Below are positions 27,214 to 36,639 of a stretch of 64,000 nt of DNA, piece by piece (position 1 is the stretch's first letter; each line of letters starts with the position of its first letter). The translations under genes were made by a program, and so were the position numbers. The notes beneath the pieces are model-generated. The model ran no database searches. It saw only the letters and a program-made list of their open reading frames with translations, and was not told the origin of the DNA. Origin of the DNA: Brucella pseudogrignonensis (lineage in GTDB: Bacteria; Pseudomonadota; Alphaproteobacteria; Rhizobiales; Rhizobiaceae); assembly GCF_032190615.1 (NCBI RefSeq), contig NZ_JAVLAT010000003.1, forward strand, positions 248,001-312,000. Direction: 5' to 3'.

Positions 27214-28149
27214 ATGACACAAGAATTAATTAATGCAATTGATGCCGGCTACAAGGCGGGTATGGCCTCTTATGGTGGAAAGAATGCTGATTATATTCCA
27301 TTCCTCGCAAAAGTACCAAGTGATTTGTTTGGAATTGCTATAATCACCGCTGATGGACGCTGCTTTAAGCGTGGTGACACAGCCTATAAATTCGCGCTTG
27401 AATCCATATCCAAGGTTTTTACACTTGCGCTGGTGATGGAAAATATCGGTGCGGATGCCGTGAAAGAAAAGCTTGGCGACAGCCCGACGGGCTTGCCTTT
27501 CAACTCGGTTCAGGCACTAGAGCTACACGATGGAAAGCCATTGTCGCCGCTCGTCAATGCGGGCGCGATAGCCGCAGCCAGCCTCGTGCCAGGTGATGAT
27601 GCTGAGAGTTGCTGGAATAATATCCTCCACATACAAAGTGCATTTGCGGGACGTTCTATTGAGCTGAGCGATGAGGTAAACCGCTCGGAGCAGGACACGA
27701 ATTTTCATAACAGAGCCATTGCATGGCTGCTTTACAGTGCGGGCACCTGCTACAGCGATCCGATGCGTGCGGTTGATGTCTATACGCGCCAATGTTCGAC
27801 ACTGGTCGACTGTGTTGAACTTGCAACGATGGGCGCGACACTCGCGGCCGGCGGCATAAATCCTGTAACAAAAGAACGGGTGATCGAGGAGAAACATGTC
27901 GCGCCATTGCTGGCGGAAATGACAATGGAAGGCCTTTACACATCATCCGGTGACTGGGCTTACACGGTGGGACTGCCTGCAAAAAGCGGCGTAGGCGGCG
28001 GACTTGTCGCAGTTATTCCGGGCAAACTTGCCATTGCAGCCTTTTCGCCTCCCCTGGATGATGCTGGTAATTCTGTGCGCGCGCAGGCCGCGATCATCGA
28101 GATCGAACGCAACATAGGCGGCAATATTTTTAAAATGCTGAGGCCATAG
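27214..28149 (+). CDS. glsA: Glutaminase
   Basis: Glutaminase hydrolyses glutamine to glutamate and ammonia. The ammonia takes up a proton and the glutamate feeds GadB. The 311-residue protein has the serine-dependent fold with Ser64-x-x-Lys67 in ESISKVFTL, NAGAIAAASLVPG near residue 112, and a C-terminal GVGGGLVAVIPGKLAIAAFSPPLD block typical of the family. The start has a good GAGGGCGGG site. In E. coli the acid-induced YbaS glutaminase works with GadC. The divergent position beside gadB and gadC supports the same role here. Confidence 0.96.
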   Translation: MTQELINAIDAGYKAGMASYGGKNADYIPFLAKVPSDLFGIAIITADGRCFKRGDTAYKFALESISKVFTLALVMENIGADAVKEKLGDSPTGLPFNSVQALELHDGKPLSPLVNAGAIAAASLVPGDDAESCWNNILHIQSAFAGRSIELSDEVNRSEQDTNFHNRAIAWLLYSAGTCYSDPMRAVDVYTRQCSTLVDCVELATMGATLAAGGINPVTKERVIEEKHVAPLLAEMTMEGLYTSSGDWAYTVGLPAKSGVGGGLVAVIPGKLAIAAFSPPLDDAGNSVRAQAAIIEIERNIGGNIFKMLRP

Positions 28150-28352
28150 CTGATTATACCAATTACCTTATAAATCGCGACCATCGTAAAAGATTTAACG
28201 GGTTCCAGTATGGAGCATCGATTAATGGCCAACTGGAATAATATTTTAATTTTTAATCCATATCGTTTTATTTATTGCTTGTTGAGCATTTCCTCGAATG
28301 AGATTAACAAGGCTTCAAAGTCGTGTTCATCTTTTAAGCGTTAAAGTGAAAA

Positions 28353-29948
28353 ATGCCCCACCAGAAAAGCCCACTCATTTCGCTGCAGCCTTCACGGCGG
28401 CAATTTCTTAGCATGTCAGCTGGAGCTGCGGTCGCCGCTGGTTTAGGGATGACCGCATCAGGATTGCTGCTGCCCATACAGGCACGCGCACAAGATGCAC
28501 AGCCCAAAAAAGGCGGCCATCTGGTCATTGCTATGCATTCTGCTTCAAGCTCGGATCATCTGGATCCAGCATCCTACACGATGGCTTACATGTACACCGT
28601 AGGCTTTCAGCTCTTCAACACGCTACTAGAACTTGGTCCTGATGGTAAGCTCACGAGCGCTCTCGTGGAAAGCTGGGAACCAGCTAATGCCGATGCAAGC
28701 AAATGGGTATTCCGCCTGCGCAAGGGCGTGACCTTCCACAATGGGAAAGAGCTGACTGCAAAGGACGTGGTTTACTCACTCAATAATCATCGTGGTGACG
28801 ATACTAAATCTGGTGGCAAGGGTGTGCTTCTCGCCGTCACCGACGTTGTAGCGTCTGACACGCATGAGGTGACTGTAACGCTCAATGCGGGGAATGTCGA
28901 TTTTCCGGCAGCTTTCGTCGATTATCATCTGGGCATCGGACCTGACGGCGAAGACTTCGACAAAGGTATTGGCACCGGCGCATTCATTCTCGAAGATTTC
29001 CAGCCGGGCGTGCGCGCCTTAACCCGCCGCAATCCAAACTACTGGCATCCTGATCGTGCGAATGTGGATTCGGTAGAAACCATCGCTATGGACGACACAA
29101 CTGCGCGCATGGCAGCACTGATGAGCGGCCAGGCACATATCGTCAACGCTGTTGAGCCGCGTCTTGTCAGCCATCTGAGTGCGCGTCCTGACATCCAGAT
29201 TCTGCGTACGCCGGAAAACTCGATGTATTGCTTCCCGATGCGCACGGATTCAGAACTGTTGAAAAACAATGATCTGCGTCTAGCGCTCAAATATGCAATC
29301 GACCGCGAAGAGCTACAGAAAAGTTTGCTCGTCGGCACCGGCGCGGTTGGCAACGACCACCCAATCCCGTCATGGAACCCGCTTTATTCCAAGGATGTTC
29401 CAAAGCGTGCTTATGACCCTGAAAAGGCAGCATTTCATCTCAAAAAGTCAGGCTTCTCCGGTTCAATTCCGCTTAGCGTTTCGGATAACGGCTTTACCGG
29501 CTCGGCAGATGCCGCACAGCTTTACCAGGCATCGGCTGCAAAAGCAGGCATCACGATTGATGTAGAGCGCGTGCCATCCGATGGTTACTGGGATGAAGTC
29601 TGGCTGAAAAAGCCTTTCGTCGCTTCCAACTGGTCAGTTCGCCCAACTGCTGATGCGATGCTTTCGATGCTGCTTCAGACTGGCGCTCCATGGAACGAAA
29701 CCGGCTGGAGCAACGAGACTTTTGACAAATTGCTTGCCGCATCCCGCGTTGAGCTGGATGAAGCAAAGCGCAAACAGATTTATCACGACATGCAGGTCCT
29801 GATCGTGGAAGATGGCGGAGAACTGATCCCTGTCTTTACCGATAATCTTGCTGCCGCCAGCGGCAAGGTGAAGGGTTATGTTTCTGTGCCGGGTGGCGGT
29901 GATATGAGCGGCTATCGTTTGGCTGAAAAAGTCTGGCTTGAAGAATAG
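28353..29948 (+). CDS. ABC transporter substrate-binding protein, family 5, Tat-exported
   Basis: This is the periplasmic receptor of a peptide-type importer, 531 residues. The N-terminus has a twin-arginine signal (PSRRQFLSMSAGAAVAAGLGM), so it is probably exported folded, unlike the two Sec-dependent family-5 receptors elsewhere in the window. Family features are LVESWEPANADASKWVFRLRKG, VTFHNGKELTAKDVVYSLNNH and YDPEKAAFHLKKSGFSG. It starts a plus-strand operon with two permeases, a fused ATPase and a homocysteine methyltransferase. No strong ribosome site precedes the ATG. The ligand is unknown. Confidence 0.9.
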   Translation: MPHQKSPLISLQPSRRQFLSMSAGAAVAAGLGMTASGLLLPIQARAQDAQPKKGGHLVIAMHSASSSDHLDPASYTMAYMYTVGFQLFNTLLELGPDGKLTSALVESWEPANADASKWVFRLRKGVTFHNGKELTAKDVVYSLNNHRGDDTKSGGKGVLLAVTDVVASDTHEVTVTLNAGNVDFPAAFVDYHLGIGPDGEDFDKGIGTGAFILEDFQPGVRALTRRNPNYWHPDRANVDSVETIAMDDTTARMAALMSGQAHIVNAVEPRLVSHLSARPDIQILRTPENSMYCFPMRTDSELLKNNDLRLALKYAIDREELQKSLLVGTGAVGNDHPIPSWNPLYSKDVPKRAYDPEKAAFHLKKSGFSGSIPLSVSDNGFTGSADAAQLYQASAAKAGITIDVERVPSDGYWDEVWLKKPFVASNWSVRPTADAMLSMLLQTGAPWNETGWSNETFDKLLAASRVELDEAKRKQIYHDMQVLIVEDGGELIPVFTDNLAAASGKVKGYVSVPGGGDMSGYRLAEKVWLEE

Positions 29949-29989
29949 CAGATGCAATAACGGATAATTATCTCTGCTACCATTGCATT

Positions 29990-30015
29990 CCCCAAAGGCG
30001 ATTCCGCTTTTGGGG
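29990..30015. repeat. Hairpin between binding protein and permease genes
   Basis: CCCCAAAGGCG (29990-30000) and CGCTTTTGGGG (30005-30015) pair over 11 positions with one imperfect pair and a four-base loop. No T-run follows. Its position after the receptor gene matches the hairpins at 1726, 41440 and 54703. Confidence 0.6.
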
Positions 30016-30092
30016 TAATGCTTACCACAAGGGTCTTGGCATTGATGCGTCGAACGGGTAACACCGGCGACACCCCCCCGTTTTGACCGACT

Positions 30093-31151
30093 ATGTCCGG
30101 ACCGCCAATGACAGATATGTCACCAGACAAATTCCCCAGCGATAGCAATAAAGCCGCAATTTCCGATCGAAGATATTCCCTCGGTTTTTTGCGCGGCAAC
30201 TCACTTTCGGGACTGATCTTCAAGCGCTTGTTGCTGGGCGTCGTATTGCTCTGGGCTATTTCAGTTGTCATCTTTGCCGGAACACAAATATTGCCCGGTG
30301 ATGTGGCCACTGCAATGCTGGGGCAACAGGCAACACCGCAAGCCGTCGAAAACATCCGCAAAGAGCTAGGCTTACAGCGACCGGCTATGCAGCGTTATAC
30401 GGAGTGGCTCGGCAATGCAGTTCAGGGTGATCTCGGCCGTAGCTATTCCAACCGGCAGGACATTGCAAAAAGCATAGCGCCGCGCCTGTCTAATACGCTC
30501 TATCTCGCGGCAATGGCCGCGCTGTTTGCAATACCGATTGCCCTGTTGCTGGGTATCATTTCCGTTCTTTATGCAGGAACTGCGATTGATCGTGGGATCG
30601 CGGTCGCAACGCTTAGCACCATATCGCTGCCAGAGTTTTTCGTAGCCTATATTCTAATCGCCTATTTTGCGATTTCGCTTGGTCTTTTACCATCGAGCGC
30701 CATCGTAAATCCTTCGATGAGCGGCTGGCAACGTCTGACAGCGATCGCCCTACCCTGCATGACGCTCGTGATCGCTGTTACCGGACATATGGTACGCATG
30801 ACACGCGCTTCGCTTCTTTCGGTCATGTCATCGCCCTATATTGAGACTGCTCAGCTCAAAGGCCTGCCGCGATGGCGCATTCTCCTCAAACATGCGCTAC
30901 CCAATGCACTCTCACCCGTTATTAATGTCATCGCGCTCAACCTCGCCTACTTGGTTGTCGGTGTGGTCGTTGTCGAAGTGATCTTCGTTTATCCTGGCAT
31001 GGGGCAATATATGGTGGATCACGTTTCCAAACGTGATGTGCCAGTAGTACAGGCTTGCGGGCTTATTTTTGCAGCCGTTTACATTGGCCTTAACATCATT
31101 GCTGATGTCATCGTCATTCTGACCAATCCGCGGCTGAGGCACTCAGGATGA
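30093..31151 (+). CDS. ABC transporter permease, DppB type
   Basis: This 352-residue inner-membrane permease belongs to the plus-strand peptide-type importer. The extra N-terminal 40 residues (SDSNKAAISDRRYSLGFLRGN) precede the usual first helix (LIFKRLLLGVVLLWAISVVIF). The QILPGDVATAMLG and RMTRASLLSVMSSPYIETAQLKG (EAA-loop) blocks identify the family. Starts at 30093, 30108 or 30117 are all possible, as none has a clear ribosome site. The stop overlaps the next permease start (31148-31151). Confidence 0.9.
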   Translation: MSGPPMTDMSPDKFPSDSNKAAISDRRYSLGFLRGNSLSGLIFKRLLLGVVLLWAISVVIFAGTQILPGDVATAMLGQQATPQAVENIRKELGLQRPAMQRYTEWLGNAVQGDLGRSYSNRQDIAKSIAPRLSNTLYLAAMAALFAIPIALLLGIISVLYAGTAIDRGIAVATLSTISLPEFFVAYILIAYFAISLGLLPSSAIVNPSMSGWQRLTAIALPCMTLVIAVTGHMVRMTRASLLSVMSSPYIETAQLKGLPRWRILLKHALPNALSPVINVIALNLAYLVVGVVVVEVIFVYPGMGQYMVDHVSKRDVPVVQACGLIFAAVYIGLNIIADVIVILTNPRLRHSG

Positions 31152-31984
31152 AAAAGTTCAACAAAAGCTCCCAGCTCTTAGCCGTGATCGGATTTGGCGG
31201 AATCGCCTTCTTTTTATTCGTTGCAGTTTTTGCGGAATGGCTTGCGCCGCATCCCATTTCGGAAGTCGTCGGCAGCGTGTGGCAGGGACCTTCACGCGAA
31301 GCGCTGCTCGGCACCGATAATATTGGCCGTGATCTCCTGTCACGCGTCATATGGGGCACGCGGCTGACGCTTTCGATTGCCGCAGCAGCCACAATTCTCG
31401 CATTTATACTCGGTGTGCCACTTGGTTTTCTTGCAGCGCTCACGCGCGGCTGGCCGGATCAGGTTCTTTCGCGTGGGAACGACTTGCTGATGGCAATACC
31501 AACGCTAATTTTTGCGCTCGTCGTGCTCGCTGTTCTACCAAAAAGTATTCTCATTCTCATTGCAGTTATCGCAGTTCTGGAGGCAACCCGTGTTTTCCGG
31601 GTCAGCCGCGCCATCGCATCCGATATTGTGGTGCTCGATTATATCGAAATCGCGCGATTACGCGGCGAAAGCAAAAGCTGGATCATCTTCCACGAAGTCC
31701 TGCCCAATGCATTGTCACCACTGCTTGCAGAATTTGGGTTGCGTTTTGTGTTTTCCATCCTGTTCCTTTCGACCCTTTCTTTTCTAGGACTCGGTGTTCA
31801 GCCGCCGATTGCCGATTGGGGAAGTCTGGTTAAGGAAAACAAGGACGGGCTGATGTTCGGCGTATTTGCTGCCCTTATTCCGGGTAGCGCAATCGCTTTG
31901 CTTGCGATCAGCGTGAATTTTGTGGTCGACTGGACTTTGCAGCGCACGACCAGCCTTAAACGAGGCGCGCAAAACAATGGATAA
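31148..31984 (+). CDS. ABC transporter permease, DppC type
   Basis: This 278-residue partner permease starts in the overlap ATGA with the preceding gene. The motif LLGTDNIGRDLLSRVIWG (about residues 55-72) and the EAA loop (YIEIARLRGESKS) define the DppC family. Five to six membrane segments are visible. It overlaps the ATPase gene by eight bases (31977-31984). The tight packing implies one transcript for all five genes from 28353 to 34528. Confidence 0.92.
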   Translation: MKKFNKSSQLLAVIGFGGIAFFLFVAVFAEWLAPHPISEVVGSVWQGPSREALLGTDNIGRDLLSRVIWGTRLTLSIAAAATILAFILGVPLGFLAALTRGWPDQVLSRGNDLLMAIPTLIFALVVLAVLPKSILILIAVIAVLEATRVFRVSRAIASDIVVLDYIEIARLRGESKSWIIFHEVLPNALSPLLAEFGLRFVFSILFLSTLSFLGLGVQPPIADWGSLVKENKDGLMFGVFAALIPGSAIALLAISVNFVVDWTLQRTTSLKRGAQNNG

Positions 31985-33620
31985 ACCGAACACGCAGCCA
32001 CTTCTGAAAATCACTGGTCTTCAGATAAGCTCCGACGATGGCCTCGTCGTTGATGGGGTTGATCTGACCTTGAAAAAAGGCCGCGTCCTTGGCCTGATCG
32101 GGGAATCTGGCGCTGGCAAATCAACCGTCGGCCTTGCTGCCCTCGGTTTCGCACGTGGCGGACTTCAGATCACCGGCGGCACAATTACGCTCGACGGGCA
32201 AGATATACTGTCACTTTCCCGCAAAAGCACGCAGAAACTACGCGGCAGCAAGATCGCCTATGTTGCGCAATCGGCTGCGGCTGCGTTTAATCCGGCGCAT
32301 AAGCTGATTGATCAAGTGGCAGAAGCCGCCATCTGGCATGGGCTGATGAAACGCAGTGAAGCGAAAGCCCGCGCAGTTGAACTGTTCACGCTACTCGGCC
32401 TGCCTGATCCGCAACGTTTTGGCGAGCGCTATCCGCATCAGGTATCGGGTGGTCAGCTTCAGCGTGCCATGACCGCAATGGCGCTTTGTGCCAGTCCTGA
32501 TCTCGTGGTGTTTGACGAGCCGACGACCGCGCTTGATGTGACAACCCAGATTGAGGTGTTGATCGCCATCAAGAAGGCAATTGCTACGACAAGAACAGCA
32601 GCGCTTTATATTTCGCATGATCTGGCGGTGGTGGCGCAGATTGCCGATGACATCATGGTTTTGCGCCACGGAAAAATAGTAGAACAAGGGTCGGTGCGCG
32701 AAATTTTTGATGCACCGCGCGAAGATTATACGCGCCAACTTGTGGCCATTCGTCAAAAGGAAGTCGAAGGCCGCGCAGAAAGCTCTACTTCTCTGCTCTC
32801 CATTGCAAACATCTCGGCTGCTTATAATCCGGCGACACCTGTACTCACCGACATTACCCTTGATCTCGCAAAAGGCCAGACGCTGGCTATCGTGGGAGAA
32901 TCCGGTTCCGGTAAGTCAACACTTGCGCGCGTCGTAAGCGGACTTCTTGAGCCAATAGCGGGCGAAATCCGTTTCGATGGCGAAATACTACCCGCCAGTC
33001 TGGAACGTCGCTCCAAAGAGACGCTGCGCAATATCCAAATGATTAGCCAGTTGCCCGATCTGGCGCTTAACCCGCGCCGGACCATAGCGGACATCATCAG
33101 CAGACCGTTGCAGTTTTATTTCGGAATGCCACGCGATGCGCGGCGCAGGTCGGTTACTGAGTTGATGGACCTCACCGAACTGCCAAAGAGCCTTCTTGAA
33201 CGGTATCCGGCAGAAATCTCAGGCGGTCAGAAACAGCGTGTCTGTATTGCGCGCGCGCTTGCTGCACGCCCGAAATTGCTGTTATGCGATGAACCAACTT
33301 CGGCTCTTGATCCATTGGTGGCAGAGGGCATTCTAGAACTGTTGCGCCGCGTGCAGAGCGAAACAGAGACCTCTTATCTCTTTATAACGCATGATCTCGC
33401 AATTGTTCGCGCGATAGCCGACAAAATTGCCGTCATGCACCAAGGAAAGGTGGTGCGTTATGGCTTAAAATCAGACGTACTAAACCCACCCTATGACAAT
33501 TATACCGCAAAGCTTCTGGCATCAGCTCCGCAAATGAAGCCGGGCTGGCTTGACCAAATCATTGCGCAGCGCGCAGCCGTTACTATCGCAGCAGATATAA
33601 ACAAGGACATAAAAGCATGA
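31977..33620 (+). CDS. Fused dual ATP-binding ABC protein (DppD-DppF type)
   Basis: This 547-residue protein powers the importer with two nucleotide-binding domains in one chain. Domain 1 has Walker A GESGAGKST, signature VSGGQLQRAM and Walker B LVVFDEPTTALD. Domain 2 has GESGSGKST, ISGGQKQRVC and LLLCDEPTSALD. ATG 31977 (MDKPNTQPLLKI) fits the family; the frame from 31920 runs inside the permease gene. Domain 2 starts near residue 270. The stop overlaps the methyltransferase start by four bases. Confidence 0.95.
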   Translation: MDKPNTQPLLKITGLQISSDDGLVVDGVDLTLKKGRVLGLIGESGAGKSTVGLAALGFARGGLQITGGTITLDGQDILSLSRKSTQKLRGSKIAYVAQSAAAAFNPAHKLIDQVAEAAIWHGLMKRSEAKARAVELFTLLGLPDPQRFGERYPHQVSGGQLQRAMTAMALCASPDLVVFDEPTTALDVTTQIEVLIAIKKAIATTRTAALYISHDLAVVAQIADDIMVLRHGKIVEQGSVREIFDAPREDYTRQLVAIRQKEVEGRAESSTSLLSIANISAAYNPATPVLTDITLDLAKGQTLAIVGESGSGKSTLARVVSGLLEPIAGEIRFDGEILPASLERRSKETLRNIQMISQLPDLALNPRRTIADIISRPLQFYFGMPRDARRRSVTELMDLTELPKSLLERYPAEISGGQKQRVCIARALAARPKLLLCDEPTSALDPLVAEGILELLRRVQSETETSYLFITHDLAIVRAIADKIAVMHQGKVVRYGLKSDVLNPPYDNYTAKLLASAPQMKPGWLDQIIAQRAAVTIAADINKDIKA

Positions 33621-34528
33621 GCAGCAGGACAGTCATTCTTGATGGTGGCATGGGTCGTGAACTGGAGCGCGTTGGTGCGCCGTTCCGTCAGCCGGAATGG
33701 TCAGCACTCGCGCTTATCGAAGCTCCGCACTACGTCCGCGAAGTGCATGATGGCTATATCGCAGCAGGTGCCGATGTTATTACCACCAACAGTTACGCAG
33801 TGGTTCCTTTTCACATCGGAGAAGAGCGTTTCGCAGCTGATGGTCACCAGCTTGCCGCTCTATCCGGTACGATTGCACGCGAAGCAGCCGATGCAGCAAC
33901 CCGTGAAGTTAAAGTCGCCGGATCATTGCCGCCTGTTTTTGGATCGTATCAGCCGGAGCTTTTCGATCCGGCCCGCGCAGGTCAGTTACTTGATGTATTG
34001 GTGGATGGATTAGCACCATCCGTTGATCTCTGGCTTGCCGAAACCCAGAGCAGTCTCATCGAAGTCAAAGCGGCACACGAAGCCATCCGTGCAACTGGAA
34101 AGCCTCTCTGGATTTCTTACACATTGCGCGATGATGTTGCACCAGAAGCAATGACTGAGGCACAGCTTCGTTCAGGCGAAACGGTAGCTGATGGTGCGCG
34201 GCTTGCGGCTGAACTTGGAGCGGAAGCGCTGCTTTTCAACTGCGCAATGCCTGAAGTTATGGATGCAGCTATTCTTGCAGCAAAGCAGGTCTTTGATGAA
34301 CTGGGCAAGGATATTCCGATTGGCGTTTATGCCAATGCATTTCCATCGCAACAAGGCGATGAAGAGGCGAACGCAACCGTTACCGAAATTCGCGCTGATC
34401 TTGATCCGGATGCCTATGGTGCATGGGCGCAGCGTTGGGTCAGAAACGGTGCGGGCATTATTGGTGGCTGCTGTGGTATTGGCACCAACCATATTCACGC
34501 ATTATCAAACCAGTATCTTTGCGCTTAA
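33617..34528 (+). CDS. Homocysteine S-methyltransferase family protein
   Basis: These zinc enzymes transfer a methyl group from donors such as S-methylmethionine or betaine to homocysteine to give methionine. The 303-residue protein starts ILDGGMGRELERVG and keeps the first zinc Cys in LLFNCAMPE (about 212) and the paired Cys in IGGCCGIG (about 284-285), so it should be active. It overlaps the ATPase stop as ATGA. As the last gene of the importer operon, it suggests that the transported compound is a methyl donor or a sulfur amino-acid derivative. That link is inference from position. Confidence 0.88.
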   Translation: MSSRTVILDGGMGRELERVGAPFRQPEWSALALIEAPHYVREVHDGYIAAGADVITTNSYAVVPFHIGEERFAADGHQLAALSGTIAREAADAATREVKVAGSLPPVFGSYQPELFDPARAGQLLDVLVDGLAPSVDLWLAETQSSLIEVKAAHEAIRATGKPLWISYTLRDDVAPEAMTEAQLRSGETVADGARLAAELGAEALLFNCAMPEVMDAAILAAKQVFDELGKDIPIGVYANAFPSQQGDEEANATVTEIRADLDPDAYGAWAQRWVRNGAGIIGGCCGIGTNHIHALSNQYLCA

Positions 34529-34535
34529 CGAAAAA

Positions 34536-34555
34536 GGGCGGCTAAAGAGCCGCCC
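34536..34555. terminator. Bidirectional terminator between convergent genes
   Basis: GGGCGGCT-AAAG-AGCCGCCC (34536-34555) is a perfect 8-bp stem with a four-base loop. A runs on the left and AATTTATT on the right let it terminate in both directions, between the methyltransferase gene and the convergent M20D gene. Confidence 0.85.
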
Positions 34556-34563
34556 AATTTATT

Positions 34564-35763
34564 CTAAGATAAAATACGCGCTGCCGCCAATGAAAGTGCC
34601 ACAACACCATTCGCAATAGAGCGCTCATCCGGCTGATAATCGGAATTATGCAGCTTGTCGTCGCGGCCTTCCTGTGCGGCACCAATGCCAAGCTGGAACG
34701 ATGGCACTCGTTCGCCAACCAATGCAAAGTCTTCAGAACCCAAGCTTCCGCCGCGCTTGAAGAACACATCACCATAATGCTCGCGAATAACCGCACCAGT
34801 CGTCTCGATTAGATAGGGATCAGACACCATCGATGGAACACCGCGCACATAGTTAATTTCGCAACGCACACGCAATGACGCTTCCAGCCCGCTACAGATA
34901 CGACGAACGGCAGCTTCAATAATGTTGCGCGCCTCGCGGTCCTGACAACGCACTGTTCCCATGATTGATACTGAATCCGGGATGATATTGTGCGTATGAC
35001 CACCATGGATCGAACCAATGGTCAGAACGGCTGCGAGCATTGGATCAACCTCACGCGATACGATTGTTTGTAACTGCGTTATCAACTGCGCTGTAGCAAC
35101 GATCGGGTCTACAGCCAGATGTGGACGCGCGGCATGACCAGACGCGGCATGGACTGTAATATCAAACTCGTCAGATGAGCCGTTCGCAACACCTTCGACA
35201 AACGTAAATGTGCCTGTTTGTTCATCAGGATGGTTATGAAAGCCAAGAGCATAATCAACCCCATCGAGAACACCATCGGCAATCATGGCACGCGCTCCAC
35301 TCTCCTGCGTTTCTTCCGCCGGTTGGAACATCAGCTTCACATTACCGCTCAGACGCGGAGCAATATCTTTGAGAACCTTGCCGATGCCGATCAGTGTTGC
35401 GGTATGCAGGTCATGACCACAAGCATGCATTTTACCTGGATGAACGCTGGCAAATGGAAGGCCTGTTTGTTCTTCGATTGGCAGCGCATCCATATCAGCG
35501 CGGATAATCAAAGTCGGTCCTGGACGACCACCCTTAATCAGACCGACAACACCGGTGCGACCAATGCCTGTTTGATGTTCAATGCCTAAGCTTTCCAGTT
35601 CGCGCGTAACAACTCCTGCGGTCCGCTCAACGTCAAATCCGGTTTCCGGATGAGCATGAATATCTCGGCGCAACTCAATAAGATGCGGTTCTATGTCATT
35701 GGTGAGCTTCTGTACGAAGGAAGACAAATCGTTCAGCAGATTTGGATCGAGTTGGGCAGTCAT
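34564..35763 (-). CDS. M20D amidohydrolase (hippurate hydrolase/N-acyl-amino-acid hydrolase type)
   Basis: This 399-residue cytoplasmic metal-dependent amidohydrolase cleaves N-acyl groups from amino acids or related amides. M20D markers are RRDIHAHPETGFDVERTA, RADMDALPIEEQTG, MHACGHDLHTATLIG with the metal-binding Cys/His, and FQPAEETQESGARAM with the catalytic Glu. It resembles the other M20D gene in the window (50000-51181). It is convergent with the ABC-methyltransferase operon and may process what that importer brings in. The substrate is unknown. Confidence 0.9.
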   Translation of the reverse strand: MTAQLDPNLLNDLSSFVQKLTNDIEPHLIELRRDIHAHPETGFDVERTAGVVTRELESLGIEHQTGIGRTGVVGLIKGGRPGPTLIIRADMDALPIEEQTGLPFASVHPGKMHACGHDLHTATLIGIGKVLKDIAPRLSGNVKLMFQPAEETQESGARAMIADGVLDGVDYALGFHNHPDEQTGTFTFVEGVANGSSDEFDITVHAASGHAARPHLAVDPIVATAQLITQLQTIVSREVDPMLAAVLTIGSIHGGHTHNIIPDSVSIMGTVRCQDREARNIIEAAVRRICSGLEASLRVRCEINYVRGVPSMVSDPYLIETTGAVIREHYGDVFFKRGGSLGSEDFALVGERVPSFQLGIGAAQEGRDDKLHNSDYQPDERSIANGVVALSLAAARILS

Positions 35764-35892
35764 AAGTTCATCCAGTTAAATCGATATGGATCTGGTTAAG
35801 CACAAGACTGTCTCATAACCAGATTTATTATTCTCTTTCACGCGATCGTTTTGTAGATTTCACATATTGATAGCTATTTTCTTGGGTGAGTA

Positions 35893-36534
35893 TTAATAAC
35901 CGTAACGATCGGCCATCGCTTGTAGAATTATGACTGTGGAAGCAGCGCCTGGATCAATATGTCCAAGCGAACGCTCGCGAAGACGCGCGGCACGTCCTTT
36001 GGCTGCAATCATTGATCGGGTCGTGTTGGCACCGGCTGAGGCGGCTGAGACAACATTATCCCAGAATTCGCTCGCGCTTTGATTTTCATTCACCGCACTT
36101 TGAGCGGCTTCAGCAGCAGGTAGCCATGCATCGAGCATTGTCTTGTCGCCACGCTGTCCTTGGCCACGCTCCCGAATGCCAACGCCGATGGCCTCAATGA
36201 TGGTCGCACAAGTCGCCAGATCAAGATCGTTGCGGCCTGCCGTTGCCTGCGCTGCACGGCGGAAGCCAGTGGCATAAAGCGGCCCAGTCGATGCACCGAC
36301 CGCATTAATGAATGCGGTCGCCGCTGTATTGAGAACCGTCGAAATGTCGGTTTCATCAAGATTAAGTTTCGACAATTCAGTGCGCACGACCTGAAAGCCC
36401 AAGGCCATTGTCGTTCCATGGTCGCCGTCACCGATTGCGCCGTCGAGTTCGGACAGCCGATCCCGTTCCGCTTCAAGCGACGCAGACACAGCATCAAACA
36501 TATGGGCAAGACGACGAGCCGCAGTTTCCGACAT
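35893..36534 (-). CDS. dhaL: Dihydroxyacetone kinase L-subunit family protein (DhaL), partner of the SorC-DhaK fusion
   Basis: DhaL binds the phosphate donor (ATP or DHAP-linked ADP) for transfer to the substrate held by DhaK. The 213-residue protein has the three-Asp magnesium site in LDGAIGDGDHGTTMALG (about residues 30-46), TGPLYATGFRRAAQ, GQRGDKTMLDAW and the C-terminal RAARLRERSLGHIDPGA block. ATG 36534 has GAGGAG upstream. It lies 105 bp after the fusion gene in the same direction, so the two probably form a kinase pair. A second DhaL is at 38870. Confidence 0.9.
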   Translation of the reverse strand: MSETAARRLAHMFDAVSASLEAERDRLSELDGAIGDGDHGTTMALGFQVVRTELSKLNLDETDISTVLNTAATAFINAVGASTGPLYATGFRRAAQATAGRNDLDLATCATIIEAIGVGIRERGQGQRGDKTMLDAWLPAAEAAQSAVNENQSASEFWDNVVSAASAGANTTRSMIAAKGRAARLRERSLGHIDPGAASTVIILQAMADRYGY

Positions 36535-36639
36535 GGATTTTCTCCTCAAACCTTACAACTGCAACGCGCGTCGCTCGTCATATGGCATATGCTAATTTAG
36601 TTTCAGGCACAGTGAAACGATAGAACCCAAACACAGTCG

